From positions 14,402 through 78,401 of the forward strand of contig JAZRZA010000026.1 of NCBI GenBank assembly GCA_045601045.1: a DNA stretch of 64,000 nt. Direction: 5' to 3'. Of the stretch, positions 53,283-62,630 are shown piece by piece. The position numbers and the translations under genes were made by a program. The number at the start of each line of letters is the position of its first letter. The stretch's first letter is position 1. The notes under the pieces are model-generated. The model saw nothing but the letters and a program-made list of their open reading frames with translations, ran no database searches and was not told the DNA's origin. Origin of the DNA: UBA1181 sp045601045. Its GTDB lineage: Bacteria; Bacteroidota; Bacteroidia; Bacteroidales; Paludibacteraceae.

Positions 53283-56243
53283 TTATTTCTTCACGATTCG
53301 CTCCGTATAAACAGACTCTCCATTTGAAACACGTACCACATAGATACCCTTTGAGAGAGCGCTCAAGTTAATACGCTTCTCGGTTGCGGAGATTCGAGCC
53401 TTCGCCACTACGCCACCTAACACATTCAACACCTCAACATCAGCCTCACAGTCGTCGAAGAGCTCAATGGTCAAGAGATCGTTCACAGGGTTAGGATAGA
53501 GACCTGCGACCATATTGTTAACAACCAACTCACTGGCTGCCGAATTACCCTTCGTAGCCTTTACGACGGCACGCGCGCAACCTGAGCCCGCAGTCACATT
53601 CCAGTCAGCGACGCCCATAAATCCAGACTTGTCCTTATCGACACCCAAGAAGGAAAGAGGCTCTCCTTGATATGGGAACGACGCATAATTGGACATGCTC
53701 TCGTAATAACCAATCGCGAAGGCCTTGCAATCAAACAACAAAGAGTACGATCCAGCCTGCGGAATCATAATCGGATTAGTGAAATTCACCTTCACTGACT
53801 TGGTCGAACCAGAAACTTGGATAGGCTCAGAAGTATAGGTTCCCTTGGCAGCTCCCGTCAACTCCGCAGTCACTTCAAAACTTCCCGAATTGTATGGCGT
53901 ACCATTCAAGATCAGCGTCACAGCGGTAATCATGCACTCCTTCTCCGCAGAGAATCTCACAGGCATTGGACCCCAGTTCACATTAGCGGCAGGGAAATTC
54001 TTCTCGGAAGGTCCGACCACGATGTCCATCGCACCCGCATCTTGAACATAGAATACCTTATCCTCCGTGATAACGGTCTTATAAGATGAGCCTGTAGCCA
54101 ATGGCTTGCCGCCTTCAGCCACATCATACCACTCGTAGTCACCTGAACTGGTCACCTTCAAGGTCACATTGCCATTGATGTCGGATTCCGCATCCTCCAC
54201 CTCAGGCAACAACGAGGTAACGTTAAACTTATATTCCATTGTACCGCAGTTCTCGGCAGAGACCGCGCATACATATTTACCGGCCTTGGTCACCTCGTAT
54301 TTACCACCCTTAGCATCCGCGATCACATCACCATTTCTGCTCCACACATACTTGGAAGCGGCATCGTATGAGAAATCAGCAGTGAAACTTGCAGGATTAC
54401 ACAATTCAAATTCAGAAGCATACTCTACGGATGGCAGAGCCGCCTCAATGACGACACTTCCCGAAGTGGTCCAATCTCCGGCGGAGTCAATCTCACAAGT
54501 ATATTCGCCAGCCTCGGTAGCCTTAAAGGTTGAGGCTGTTTTGGAAGATTCCACCTTCTTGCCATCCTTGTACCAGGTGAATGTCTTCTTGCCATCGGCT
54601 GCCACCTTGGAATCCAACTCAATGGATGACTTGCCACAAATGGATTGATTCTCGCCCAACTCAGGGGTTGGGTGGCCGAATTTGTTGGTATTGACAGGAG
54701 CGAGCATGGAGTTGATATAACCCAAGGCACCTACCAAACCGGCGTTGTAGTCGATACCACCCTCGGAAGATTCGTAGTTGGACAACGACTCGGTATAAGC
54801 GCCACTTTTCACACTGTTTCCGTTACCACCTACCAAGAATCCTAACTGGATAAACTTATAACTGGAATTAGGAACCGGGATAGCGCCCATATCATTTCCG
54901 TCATAACGGAAGAAATTACGGTGGTGAGGAATCACAGGGTGTTTGGTACCAAAACCAACGATGAACGAAAGGTTGGATGGATTTTTACCCATAATAAACT
55001 CGATGGTAGTCAATGTATAGGGATCGATCTCCTTCTCGCCCTTCAATTTAGAGTAAAGCGCATGGGAGAAAGCTTGGTTACAAGGGTAACGAAGCGCACC
55101 CCAATCATCAAACTTAGCATTCAACATATAGCCTGAACCAGGTTTGTACATCGTGTTGATATAGAAATCCATCACTTGCATAGCCTTCTTGCTGACAGAA
55201 GAGGCGTCACCTAAATTAGCCATCGCATATGCGGCCAAGTCCTCCGTGTTGTTATAGCCCAAAGAGAAATTGTAATTATAATCCTTGGAAGCGTCCATCC
55301 ATCCGCAGTTCTCCTCTGCCGCCTTCAAATAAGTTTTATCTCCTGTCGCGCGATACAACTCCGCGAAGAAAGTAACCATATCAGGAACGTACTTCGGCTT
55401 TTCGCCATAGTAACCGCCCGCTCCCGTATTTCCTTTGGAAGTACCGGTCACAAATTCATAAGCGACTACCGCCTTCTTCAAACACAGATCCGCATACTCG
55501 GGATCAAACGGACGATACACACGCGCCATCACCGCCAAAGCGGCACCACCCAAAGCGGCCATTGAAGTAGCGTTTCCAGAAGCCTTCTTCACGGCGCGAC
55601 TACCATCGGCATTTCCTCCATTCGCCTTAGGCAATGCGGACTTCACTGTAGATGTGCACCAAACATTGTGGTCAGAATCATCACCCTTTTGATAGTAAAA
55701 AGTCTTATTATCGCGGAACGCCTTGATGATAAAGTCGGTCGCATACTTCGCCTCATCCAAAATATCAGGGATTCCGTTCGGAACACCCTTCTTGCCTTCC
55801 CAAGTATAATCACCGGAATTCACATAACCATTGTAGTCAAACGAATAGAAATCATCATATCCAGCAGGGAACTCGGAATAACCCAACAAAAGCATATAGG
55901 CAGAGTAGAAGAACGTCTGGCCGAACAACACATGGTCGCCACAGTCGAACCATCCACCTGTCAAATCATACGATCCGTCCGCATCCTTCAAGAAGGATTT
56001 ACCCTTCACAAATGCGCTTTGCTGGAATCCGATACCATTGGCAAGTCTAGTAGGCTCGTGATCGGCCACCAACCAGTTGACACCATCACCCATACGTTGC
56101 GCGCCGTAGAACCTCACAGTCATCCAAAGGGCCTTCTGATACTGTTCCGTTTGAAAAGCAGGAGCCGCCATAAGCGAAAATCCACCCAAGGCGATACCCA
56201 AGAGAGTCAAAATTGCTTTTTTCAAATTTACCATATCCTTCAA
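53283..56243 (-). CDS. GH9 endoglucanase (cellulase) with Ig-like modules and type IX sorting domain
   Basis: The 986-residue secreted enzyme has a signal peptide (to about residue 27). The GH9 catalytic domain (about 30-530) has GGWFDCGDHV (catalytic Asp pair), IPHHRN near the substrate His, and YESSEGGIDYNAG with the catalytic Glu. Three Ig-like modules follow (about 535-740, each with a W-Y/S core such as FTWYKDGKK, YVWSRNGDV and YEWYDVAEG), then a beta-sandwich region. The last 70 residues (LYPNPVNDLLTIEL, VEVLNVLGGVV, LSKGIYVVRV, YTERIVKK) are a type A type IX sorting domain. It probably cuts cellulose outside the cell after PorKLMN-dependent export. Confidence 0.92.
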   Translation of the reverse strand: MKDMVNLKKAILTLLGIALGGFSLMAAPAFQTEQYQKALWMTVRFYGAQRMGDGVNWLVADHEPTRLANGIGFQQSAFVKGKSFLKDADGSYDLTGGWFDCGDHVLFGQTFFYSAYMLLLGYSEFPAGYDDFYSFDYNGYVNSGDYTWEGKKGVPNGIPDILDEAKYATDFIIKAFRDNKTFYYQKGDDSDHNVWCTSTVKSALPKANGGNADGSRAVKKASGNATSMAALGGAALAVMARVYRPFDPEYADLCLKKAVVAYEFVTGTSKGNTGAGGYYGEKPKYVPDMVTFFAELYRATGDKTYLKAAEENCGWMDASKDYNYNFSLGYNNTEDLAAYAMANLGDASSVSKKAMQVMDFYINTMYKPGSGYMLNAKFDDWGALRYPCNQAFSHALYSKLKGEKEIDPYTLTTIEFIMGKNPSNLSFIVGFGTKHPVIPHHRNFFRYDGNDMGAIPVPNSSYKFIQLGFLVGGNGNSVKSGAYTESLSNYESSEGGIDYNAGLVGALGYINSMLAPVNTNKFGHPTPELGENQSICGKSSIELDSKVAADGKKTFTWYKDGKKVESSKTASTFKATEAGEYTCEIDSAGDWTTSGSVVIEAALPSVEYASEFELCNPASFTADFSYDAASKYVWSRNGDVIADAKGGKYEVTKAGKYVCAVSAENCGTMEYKFNVTSLLPEVEDAESDINGNVTLKVTSSGDYEWYDVAEGGKPLATGSSYKTVITEDKVFYVQDAGAMDIVVGPSEKNFPAANVNWGPMPVRFSAEKECMITAVTLILNGTPYNSGSFEVTAELTGAAKGTYTSEPIQVSGSTKSVKVNFTNPIMIPQAGSYSLLFDCKAFAIGYYESMSNYASFPYQGEPLSFLGVDKDKSGFMGVADWNVTAGSGCARAVVKATKGNSAASELVVNNMVAGLYPNPVNDLLTIELFDDCEADVEVLNVLGGVVAKARISATEKRINLSALSKGIYVVRVSNGESVYTERIVKK

Positions 56244-56306
56244 AATTTACTTCACAAATTAAATAAATGCGCTCGGCATTCTTCACATCATATACAATTA
56301 TAATTG

Positions 56307-56314
56307 CAAAAATA
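56307..56314 (-). promoter_or_regulatory. Bacteroidetes -7 box of the GH9 gene
   Basis: The minus strand reads TATTTTTG about 65 bases before the cellulase ATG. Confidence 0.45.
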
Positions 56315-56360
56315 GAGAAAATTTCGAAACATACAAGAGTTCATTTAAGGAAGGGTAATT

Positions 56361-56390
56361 TTTGTAATGGGCAAATATTGATTAAATTTG
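56361..56390 (+). promoter_or_regulatory. Promoter of the DUF3078 gene
   Basis: TTTG (56361-56364) and TAAATTTG (56383-56390) are 18 bases apart, close to consensus spacing. Confidence 0.6.
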
Positions 56391-56432
56391 CGAAAATTTA
56401 AGGTCACAAAATAAGATCACGGAATTAAAGCG

Positions 56433-57710
56433 ATGTGTCGGAAGGTTTTTCAATCCAAAGCTATACTCCTTATACTTCTTGCCTTATGCTCCTTCACAAC
56501 CTTGAGGGCGGAGCAGGAAGCGTCGTGGTTTGATGTGGACATGGCAGAAACATCAGGTCCCGACACCATTGAGTTCCTTCCAGTGGTCATTTTCGACTCC
56601 CTAAAGGCTGTTCAGTTACAACCTTTCGAACTCCCTTTTGAAATCGGTTATACGACAAAAAGCAAGCCTGACTCCCTGACACAATTCGAAAAGGGGTACC
56701 AAGGCTTCCTGTTCAAAGACAAACTCAACCATCGAACCGCCTACAACATCGCTAGCACCAAACCAGAATTGGTCGATTTCTACAATCTTGGCACATACGA
56801 CCACACTTTGGACAAACCAATCACGAAAAGCAGGAAAATCAGAGTGGAGGGAGTGGATACTCCGGAGGTGCTGCCAATGCCATTCACATTGGAACGGGAA
56901 GTCAAAAAAAAGGAGAACGATTATTGGACTTTCAAAGGAGACTTATCTCTACAATTCTCCCAATACTATGTAACACCGAACTGGCACAAAGGAGGAACAT
57001 CCAACGCCACTTTCCTCAACATCTTCGAGTACGACATCAAATACAAAAAGAATCGTTTGTCTTGGGAGAACCGTTTCGATGTGAAAATCGGATTTTACAA
57101 TACGGTCGAGGATACCATCCGTGCCTTCCGTGTCAACAATGACGTCTTTAAAATAGACTCAAAGGTGGGTTACCAAACAAAATGGTGTAAGAAAGCCTAT
57201 TATTCCGCCGATGTGGAGTTCAACACCTCCCTATTCAAGGGATACAAAAAGACCAATTCCAATGAGGTGGCGACCTCATTCCTCTCCCCTTCCCGACTCT
57301 TCATGAGCGCGGGTTTGGATTACAAACACAACAAAAACGCCACCATCCGTGTCGCGCCAGTGGCCTACAAGGTTATCTTCTTGATGCCTCACTCAGACAT
57401 CGACCCGCTAACCGTAGGTCTTGACAGCACAGAACTGAGCAAAGGCTACCCTGGCTACATGGTACAAGCGAAACTAAACTGGAAATTCAACAAGGAGATT
57501 CAAATCATCTCCAACTTCGACCTCTTCAGTTCGTACAACTGCCGTAACATTGAATTCAATTGGGAGACGATCGGAAAATTTACCATCAACCGTTTTTTGA
57601 GCACACGTCTCTCCCTCATCATGCGCTATGATAATACGCCCAAGGACGTAAAAGCGAAAATCCAAATTCAAGAGCAATTATCCTTTGGATTTAGCTATCA
57701 TTTCCAGTAA
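56433..57710 (+). CDS. DUF3078 outer-membrane protein
   Basis: A signal peptide (about residues 1-26) precedes a low-structure region to about residue 145, then the DUF3078 barrel: LSLQFSQYYVTPNWHKGGTSN, ENRFDVKIGFYNT, DSKVGYQTK and the terminal strand QEQLSFGFSYHFQ. The family is confined to Bacteroidetes and its role is unknown. It lies between the divergent cellulase and the xylanase genes but has its own promoter. Confidence 0.85.
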   Translation: MCRKVFQSKAILLILLALCSFTTLRAEQEASWFDVDMAETSGPDTIEFLPVVIFDSLKAVQLQPFELPFEIGYTTKSKPDSLTQFEKGYQGFLFKDKLNHRTAYNIASTKPELVDFYNLGTYDHTLDKPITKSRKIRVEGVDTPEVLPMPFTLEREVKKKENDYWTFKGDLSLQFSQYYVTPNWHKGGTSNATFLNIFEYDIKYKKNRLSWENRFDVKIGFYNTVEDTIRAFRVNNDVFKIDSKVGYQTKWCKKAYYSADVEFNTSLFKGYKKTNSNEVATSFLSPSRLFMSAGLDYKHNKNATIRVAPVAYKVIFLMPHSDIDPLTVGLDSTELSKGYPGYMVQAKLNWKFNKEIQIISNFDLFSSYNCRNIEFNWETIGKFTINRFLSTRLSLIMRYDNTPKDVKAKIQIQEQLSFGFSYHFQ

Positions 57711-57776
57711 TTCACACTGAAAATCAACCTGTTATCAAAAAAGACGCAATTCATTTTGATACAAAAATCTAAATGT

Positions 57777-57798
57777 TTGACACTATATTCACATGTCA
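57777..57798 (+). promoter_or_regulatory. Inverted repeat TTGACA-N10-TGTCAA upstream of the xylanase
   Basis: The two 6-bp arms are perfect and sit 17 bp before the -7 box TACATTTG (57815-57822), a place where a regulator could act. Confidence 0.35.
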
Positions 57799-57814
57799 AG
57801 CAACAACTTCCCTA

Positions 57815-57822
57815 TACATTTG
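57815..57822 (+). promoter_or_regulatory. Bacteroidetes -7 box of the xylanase gene
   Basis: TACATTTG, with a leader of about 130 bases to the ATG at 57954. Confidence 0.5.
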
Positions 57823-57877
57823 CAACCGTGAGATCGATGATAACTCGCCACTGGAAAACACTATTATAAATAATAAT

Positions 57878-57905
57878 CAGGAACGATTGTCCAGGAACGA
57901 TTGTC
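57878..57905 (+). repeat. Perfect tandem repeat (2 x 14 bp) in the xylanase leader
   Basis: CAGGAACGATTGTC occurs twice without a gap (57878-57891 and 57892-57905), about 50 bases before the ATG. Confidence 0.85.
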
Positions 57906-57953
57906 AATGATGAGAGATTAGAAAACATATACCATTATTTAATAAATTACACC

Positions 57954-60002
57954 ATGAAAACACTAAAACTGGCAACGACACTATTTTGTGCTGCATTATC
58001 AGTAGCAAGCAGTTTCGCTGGAATCAACAAGAACCCAAACAAATTTTTGGGTAACATCACCACTGGAGGTTACGAGCAATGCGACATCTCCGGTTACAAG
58101 TTCTCCGACTATTGGGAGCAAGTAACCTGCGAGAACGGTTGCAAATGGGGTTCCATCCACAAAGGTTGGGGAAAATTCGATTGGGGCAACGCCGACAGAA
58201 CGTACCAATACTGTAAGCAAAACGGCCTCATCTTCAAATTCCACGCCATGATCTGGGGTAGCCAATATCCTGGCTGGATCAAGGGATTGAGCGTTGCGGA
58301 CACCAAGAAGGCTATCATCGAGTGGTACGACGCAGTGGCTAAGCACTTCCCTGATTTGCAAATCATGGACGTTGTGAACGAGGCTATCTACTCAGGCGGA
58401 AACTACCACTCACCTTATAAAGAAACAAACATCATCGAGGCATTGGGAGAGCTCGCAAACGAGCGCAACCACGCCAACTACGGTTGTAACAAGAATGGTT
58501 ATTCAGGAACCAACTCTTACCAATGGATCGCCGAGGCATTCCGCTTGGCTCGTGAACGTTGGCCAAAAGCCATCTTGATCTACAACGACTACAACACCTT
58601 CCAATGGCAAAAGACAGAGTTCATCAACCTTGTCAATGGATTAAAGGCTTGTAACGCGCCAATCGACGCTGCAGGTTGTCAATCACACGATTTGAATGAT
58701 ATGGGCGGCGCTCAATTCAAGAACGCGTTGTATGAGATCCACGACAAAATCAAATTGCCTATCTACATCACAGAGTACGATATCGCAAAATCAGACGACC
58801 AAGTATTCTACACAAGATACTCTGAGCAATTCCCTGTCATGTGGGAGGCTGACTTCGTACCAGGCGTAACCCTTTGGGGATGGCAATACGGATCCACTTG
58901 GGTAAATGGTTCAGGTTTGATCAGAAACGGTCAAAAAAGATCTGCCATGACTTGGTTGGAGAACTACATGAAAACGGATGCCGCAAAGAACGCCAAGGCT
59001 CCTACAATGGGAGGTCCATCTGTAACCGGTTCCATCTCACTTTCCGCAGAAAACGTAGAGTTGGGTAACGCCGTCAAGATTTCTGTCCACGCAACTGCAT
59101 CAGAGGGAGTTGACCATGTGGATATCTTCGCCGACGGAAATCTTTTGGTAAATAAATATGTCGCTCCTTACGAGTGGGAATACAAAGCAGACAAAGCTGG
59201 CAAGGTCACTATCTCAATCGTTGTTTACGACAAAAAGGGCAACAAGTCCGAGTCAAAAGCAACCGTTACAGTTTGCGACGAACGTGCTCCTTACGGTGTT
59301 AGCGCTACCTCATTGCCAGGTACTTTGGAGGTGGAGAACTTTGACCGCGGTTGCGCAGGCATATCATTCCACGATTCTGACGACAAAAACGAAGGTGCTG
59401 ACGAGGATGGCGGTGAGGATTATCGCCAAGATGGTTCAGGGGTGGATATCGTGAAGTTGCCTAACGGCGGATATGCAATCGGTTACACCGCAGCTGACGA
59501 GTGGGTGGAATATACTGTCAACGTAACCAAAGCAGGTAACTATTCATACGAGGCCAACGTTGCTTCCGGTAGCGACGCTTCTAAATTCCACTTGGCAAAG
59601 ATGGATGCAACTGGTAAAGAAACGGCTCTCACACAAACCATCTCTATCGAGAAGGGTCCAGATTGGAATACTTACTCAATCGTCAAGGGTAATCTTACTC
59701 AAAGATTGGAAGAGGGCGAGCAACGCATCCGCTTGGTAATCGACGGTCCTTACGCAAACATCGACTACATCAAGTTCGCTTGTAGAGATTGTGGAACAAG
59801 CACAGATCTTGAAATGGTAAGCAACGATGTAATGGTTGGCGAATACGCCATCTTCAACATGGTTGGCGAGTACCTTGGCAAGGTAACCATCGAGGCTGGT
59901 GCCGACATCAATGACTTAATTAAACAAACCGCAGGTTCTAAAGGCGTTTATGTCTTGAGAAACATGAACACAGAGAAATCCTCTACGTTCATCTGCAGAT
60001 AA
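57954..60002 (+). CDS. GH10 endo-1,4-beta-xylanase with Ig-like and CBM6 modules
   Basis: The 682-residue secreted enzyme has a signal peptide (about 1-22) and a GH10 barrel (about 25-345). Glu143 in DVVNEAI is the acid/base and Glu274 in YITEYDI the nucleophile; FHAMIWGSQYPGW and TLWGWQYG line the substrate cleft. An Ig-like module (about 355-445, VDIFADGNLLVNKYVAPYEWEYKA) is followed by a CBM6 carbohydrate-binding module (about 452-615, EVENFDRGCAGISFHD to DYIKFAC). The last 60 residues (IFNMVGEYLGKVTI, GSKGVYVLRN) resemble a shortened type IX sorting domain without the usual N-terminal half. It degrades xylan outside the cell. Confidence 0.93.
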   Translation: MKTLKLATTLFCAALSVASSFAGINKNPNKFLGNITTGGYEQCDISGYKFSDYWEQVTCENGCKWGSIHKGWGKFDWGNADRTYQYCKQNGLIFKFHAMIWGSQYPGWIKGLSVADTKKAIIEWYDAVAKHFPDLQIMDVVNEAIYSGGNYHSPYKETNIIEALGELANERNHANYGCNKNGYSGTNSYQWIAEAFRLARERWPKAILIYNDYNTFQWQKTEFINLVNGLKACNAPIDAAGCQSHDLNDMGGAQFKNALYEIHDKIKLPIYITEYDIAKSDDQVFYTRYSEQFPVMWEADFVPGVTLWGWQYGSTWVNGSGLIRNGQKRSAMTWLENYMKTDAAKNAKAPTMGGPSVTGSISLSAENVELGNAVKISVHATASEGVDHVDIFADGNLLVNKYVAPYEWEYKADKAGKVTISIVVYDKKGNKSESKATVTVCDERAPYGVSATSLPGTLEVENFDRGCAGISFHDSDDKNEGADEDGGEDYRQDGSGVDIVKLPNGGYAIGYTAADEWVEYTVNVTKAGNYSYEANVASGSDASKFHLAKMDATGKETALTQTISIEKGPDWNTYSIVKGNLTQRLEEGEQRIRLVIDGPYANIDYIKFACRDCGTSTDLEMVSNDVMVGEYAIFNMVGEYLGKVTIEAGADINDLIKQTAGSKGVYVLRNMNTEKSSTFICR

Positions 60003-60145
60003 TCATCTAAATTCTGAAAACTGATGGGAGGGAGCGGCCACAAGGTCGTTCCCTCCTTCGTTTATATCCTTGTACAATCAAGACAGACGATATTCTCTTT
60101 CCCCGCCGCCATATTTTCACTATCTTCGCGACAAAGAAACACTAT

Positions 60146-60943
60146 ATGCCGAACAGACTACAAATTTTCATCGTCATACTATCGATGATGACGTTATATT
60201 CAACCGCAACATATGCGGAAGAAGATGCCCAAGCAGAAGTAAAAAAGGAGAACAAAGCAAAAAAGGAGCATAAAATTACTGGGGTCATCTCCGTAGGTGG
60301 TTCACTCAGCTCCGGCAACATCAACAAGGCGGATGTTCGGGCGTCGGGAGGAATGTCGGTCGAAGATAGCTTGTTCACGCTCGCCCTAAGCGGCAAGTAC
60401 ACCCTCTCCAAGGTGGACGACAAGATCAGGAACAACGGCGTCGAGTCGCACTTCAAGATGGAATTCCTACCCTACAGAAGATGGACTCCCCTCTTCGCCC
60501 ACGAATACCTCCACAATAAATACAAGGGATATAATTTCAGAATGGCAGCGGTGGTGGGCGCTAAATACAACATCTACCGCAAACCGAAGGTCTGCGACTA
60601 CTCCATTAGTTTAGCAGGCGTATACGACATCGTCGACTACACCGACGAGAAGAAAACGCTCGACGACCAAGCGTTCCGTATCTCGCTGCGCCCCAGAATA
60701 ATCCAAAAGATCGGACACACTGCCAACATAATCGAGAAGATCTTCTATCAACCCAGGGTGAACAGATTCAAGGATTGTCTGATAAAAAACCAGACGGAGA
60801 TAGAATGCAGAATCGTCTCCATCCTTTTCCTAAGCGTCACCTACGAGTACGATTACCGAAGCGTCTTGCCACCTATGAAGGAGGGCTTCACTTACGAGCA
60901 CCACGACCATTCGCTCGAATTTTCGGTGAAGGTGAAGTTGTAG
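60146..60943 (+). CDS. DUF481 outer-membrane protein
   Basis: This 265-residue protein has a signal peptide (to about residue 26), a lysine-rich linker (EVKKENKAKKEH), and the DUF481 barrel pattern: TGVISVGGSLSSGNINKADVRASGG, ALSGKYTLSKVDDKI, WTPLFAHEYLHNKYKGYNFR and the terminal strand HSLEFSVKVKL. The family are salt-stress-induced or porin-like outer-membrane proteins of unknown function. Its own promoter is not obvious. Confidence 0.75.
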   Translation: MPNRLQIFIVILSMMTLYSTATYAEEDAQAEVKKENKAKKEHKITGVISVGGSLSSGNINKADVRASGGMSVEDSLFTLALSGKYTLSKVDDKIRNNGVESHFKMEFLPYRRWTPLFAHEYLHNKYKGYNFRMAAVVGAKYNIYRKPKVCDYSISLAGVYDIVDYTDEKKTLDDQAFRISLRPRIIQKIGHTANIIEKIFYQPRVNRFKDCLIKNQTEIECRIVSILFLSVTYEYDYRSVLPPMKEGFTYEHHDHSLEFSVKVKL

Positions 60944-61026
60944 AGACGCAGGGCAGGGCAACGCCCCTATATCGCCAATTATCATTGACTTCGACTCCGC
61001 TCAGCCAACAGCCATTCAGTTTTTTC

Positions 61027-61087
61027 ACCGGGCACGTCTGCGCTTTGCTTCAACGTACCCGGTTATTGAGGTAACGTCCTGCGGACG
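61027..61087 (-). repeat. 61-bp double-hairpin repeat, copy R1
   Basis: On the minus strand it reads CGTCCGCAGGACG (a small hairpin), TTACCTCAATAACC, then a long hairpin CCGGGTACGT...ACGTGCCCGG with an A/G-rich loop. It is clearly homologous to R2 at 62932 on the other strand. It lies 84 bp after the DUF481 stop. The preceding bases (60944-61026) hold CTTCGACTCCGCTCAGCC, which looks like another dispersed repeat. Confidence 0.75.
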
Positions 61088-61220
61088 AATGGGGAGAAGT
61101 CCTTGCATTATTCAAGAAAATGATTACATTTGCTATCAAATGAATTTTCAAACTAATACGATAAGATTACAAAAGAGATAGAACTTTATAAGTATTTATA
61201 ACATAAAGCATTAGCAACAA

Positions 61221-61400
61221 TCGCACTCGAATCAAAAAGCCTGAGAAACGATTTGATTTGACGAATCGGGATTGCTATGCTCACGGGGCAGCGTCAAAAG
61301 AGGCTCCTATAACCACTATAATTCCTAATGCTCACGTCGTTCTGGCGTGGGCGTCTATAGTGGTTAGCGGGGTTTCTCTCAGGCTTCCCCGTGAGTGCGA
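61221..61400 (+). ncRNA. Candidate structured RNA or palindromic element with crossing arms
   Basis: Five complementary arm pairs lie in 180 bases. E: 61221-61228/61393-61400. A: 61237-61246/61377-61386. B: 61280-61288/61387-61395. C: 61310-61320/61356-61366. D: 61330-61336/61346-61352 (one G-U). All but D are perfect. E, A, C and D nest as one long hairpin; B pairs across A (pseudoknot) and its 3' arm shares three bases with E, so two states are possible. It ends 64 bases before the methyltransferase start. No family recognised; strand is assumed from the downstream gene. Confidence 0.5.
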
Positions 61401-61464
61401 ATAGATGGCCTACGCCTTCTTTTTGCCCGCAGTGATTGAGGCTTCTGCGCCAAAACGACGCATT

Positions 61465-62568
61465 ATGGCTAACGAGAACTTGGGCAAGGCGAAGAAGGAG
61501 AAGAACGACGAATTCTACACCCAATACCCTGACATTCAGAAGGAGATCAACGCCTATTTGGAGTATGACGAGAATGTTTTTCGCGGCAAAACCATCCTTT
61601 TGCCTTGCGACGACCCCGAATGGAGCAACTTCACCAAATTTTTCGCACAGAATTTCGAACAGTTCGGTTTGAAAAAACTGATTAGCACCAGTTATGCCCC
61701 TGAAAGCAAGAAAATCCTTTCATGGCAACCCACCCTATTCGAAACCGAGAACCCCAACTATGATGCCGACAAATCCAAGACGCACGGAAAAATCTTCGTG
61801 CTCGACCACGACACCAATGCGAACGGGAAGATTGACATCGACGATCTCGAATGGGACTACCTGCAAGGCGATGGTGACTTCCGCAGCGAAGAGGTAAAGT
61901 CTCTGCGTGACGAAGCGGATATTATCATCACCAACCCACCGTTTAGTCTGTTTAGGGAGTTTATGGTGTGGATAATGGAGGCAGAGAAAAAGTTTCTGAT
62001 ATTAGGAAACATGAATGCTATTACATACAAGGAGATTTTTCCTCTTATAAAGAATAACAATATATGGCTTGGTGTCACATCAGGAGGCAAAGAATACATA
62101 AAACCAGATGGAAGCACTCAAAAAATGGGTAACACAAATTGGTTTACAAATTTAGATCACGGCAGAAGGCATAATATGCTTCCTTTGATGAGTATAGAGG
62201 ATAACATTCTTTATAGCAAACATAAAGACATTAAGGAAGTTGGCTATAAGCATTATGAGAACTATGATGCCATCGATGTCCCATACTGCGATGCCATTCC
62301 AAGCGACTATGATGGAGTAATGGGAGTTCCAATATCTTTTCTTGAAAAATATTGTCCAGAGCAATTTGAAATTATATGGAGAAGTCACGACATGGAATGG
62401 GTTGAGAGTTCTTGTGACTTCTTTACACATCCTAATCAAGATGACCTAATAAAATTCAAAAAGGCAGACAAGACATGGAGAGTTCAAATACCTTATTTCG
62501 TCAACGAAAAAGGAGACGCTGTCATGTCATATCAACGCATCTTCATCCGCAAAATCAAGCAATCATAA
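61465..62568 (+). CDS. EcoRI-family adenine-specific DNA methyltransferase
   Basis: The start at 61465 (MANENLGKAKKEKNDEFYTQYPDIQKEI) matches M.EcoRI-type N-termini; an upstream in-frame ATG adds 20 unrelated residues. The 367-residue protein has KTILLPCDDPEWSNF (43-57) and the catalytic IIITNPPFSLFREF with NPPF at 157-160, then GNMNAITYKEIFPLI. M.EcoRI methylates adenine in GAATTC; this specificity cannot be assumed here. No EcoRI-like nuclease is adjacent; the nearest partner is a DUF262 protein 0.5 kb downstream. From about 61930 on the codon use is visibly more AT-rich, which suggests transfer or a mosaic gene. Confidence 0.9.
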   Translation: MANENLGKAKKEKNDEFYTQYPDIQKEINAYLEYDENVFRGKTILLPCDDPEWSNFTKFFAQNFEQFGLKKLISTSYAPESKKILSWQPTLFETENPNYDADKSKTHGKIFVLDHDTNANGKIDIDDLEWDYLQGDGDFRSEEVKSLRDEADIIITNPPFSLFREFMVWIMEAEKKFLILGNMNAITYKEIFPLIKNNNIWLGVTSGGKEYIKPDGSTQKMGNTNWFTNLDHGRRHNMLPLMSIEDNILYSKHKDIKEVGYKHYENYDAIDVPYCDAIPSDYDGVMGVPISFLEKYCPEQFEIIWRSHDMEWVESSCDFFTHPNQDDLIKFKKADKTWRVQIPYFVNEKGDAVMSYQRIFIRKIKQS

Positions 62569-62630
62569 CAGCCTCATCATGAGGCATAAGAAAGCTAAAT
62601 TAATTATTAACCTTTTAAATATTTAACATT

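Noticed and set aside
61221..61400. Retron msr-msd region
   Set aside because: The closing arms resemble a1/a2, but no reverse transcriptase gene follows and the branching-G context is not evident.
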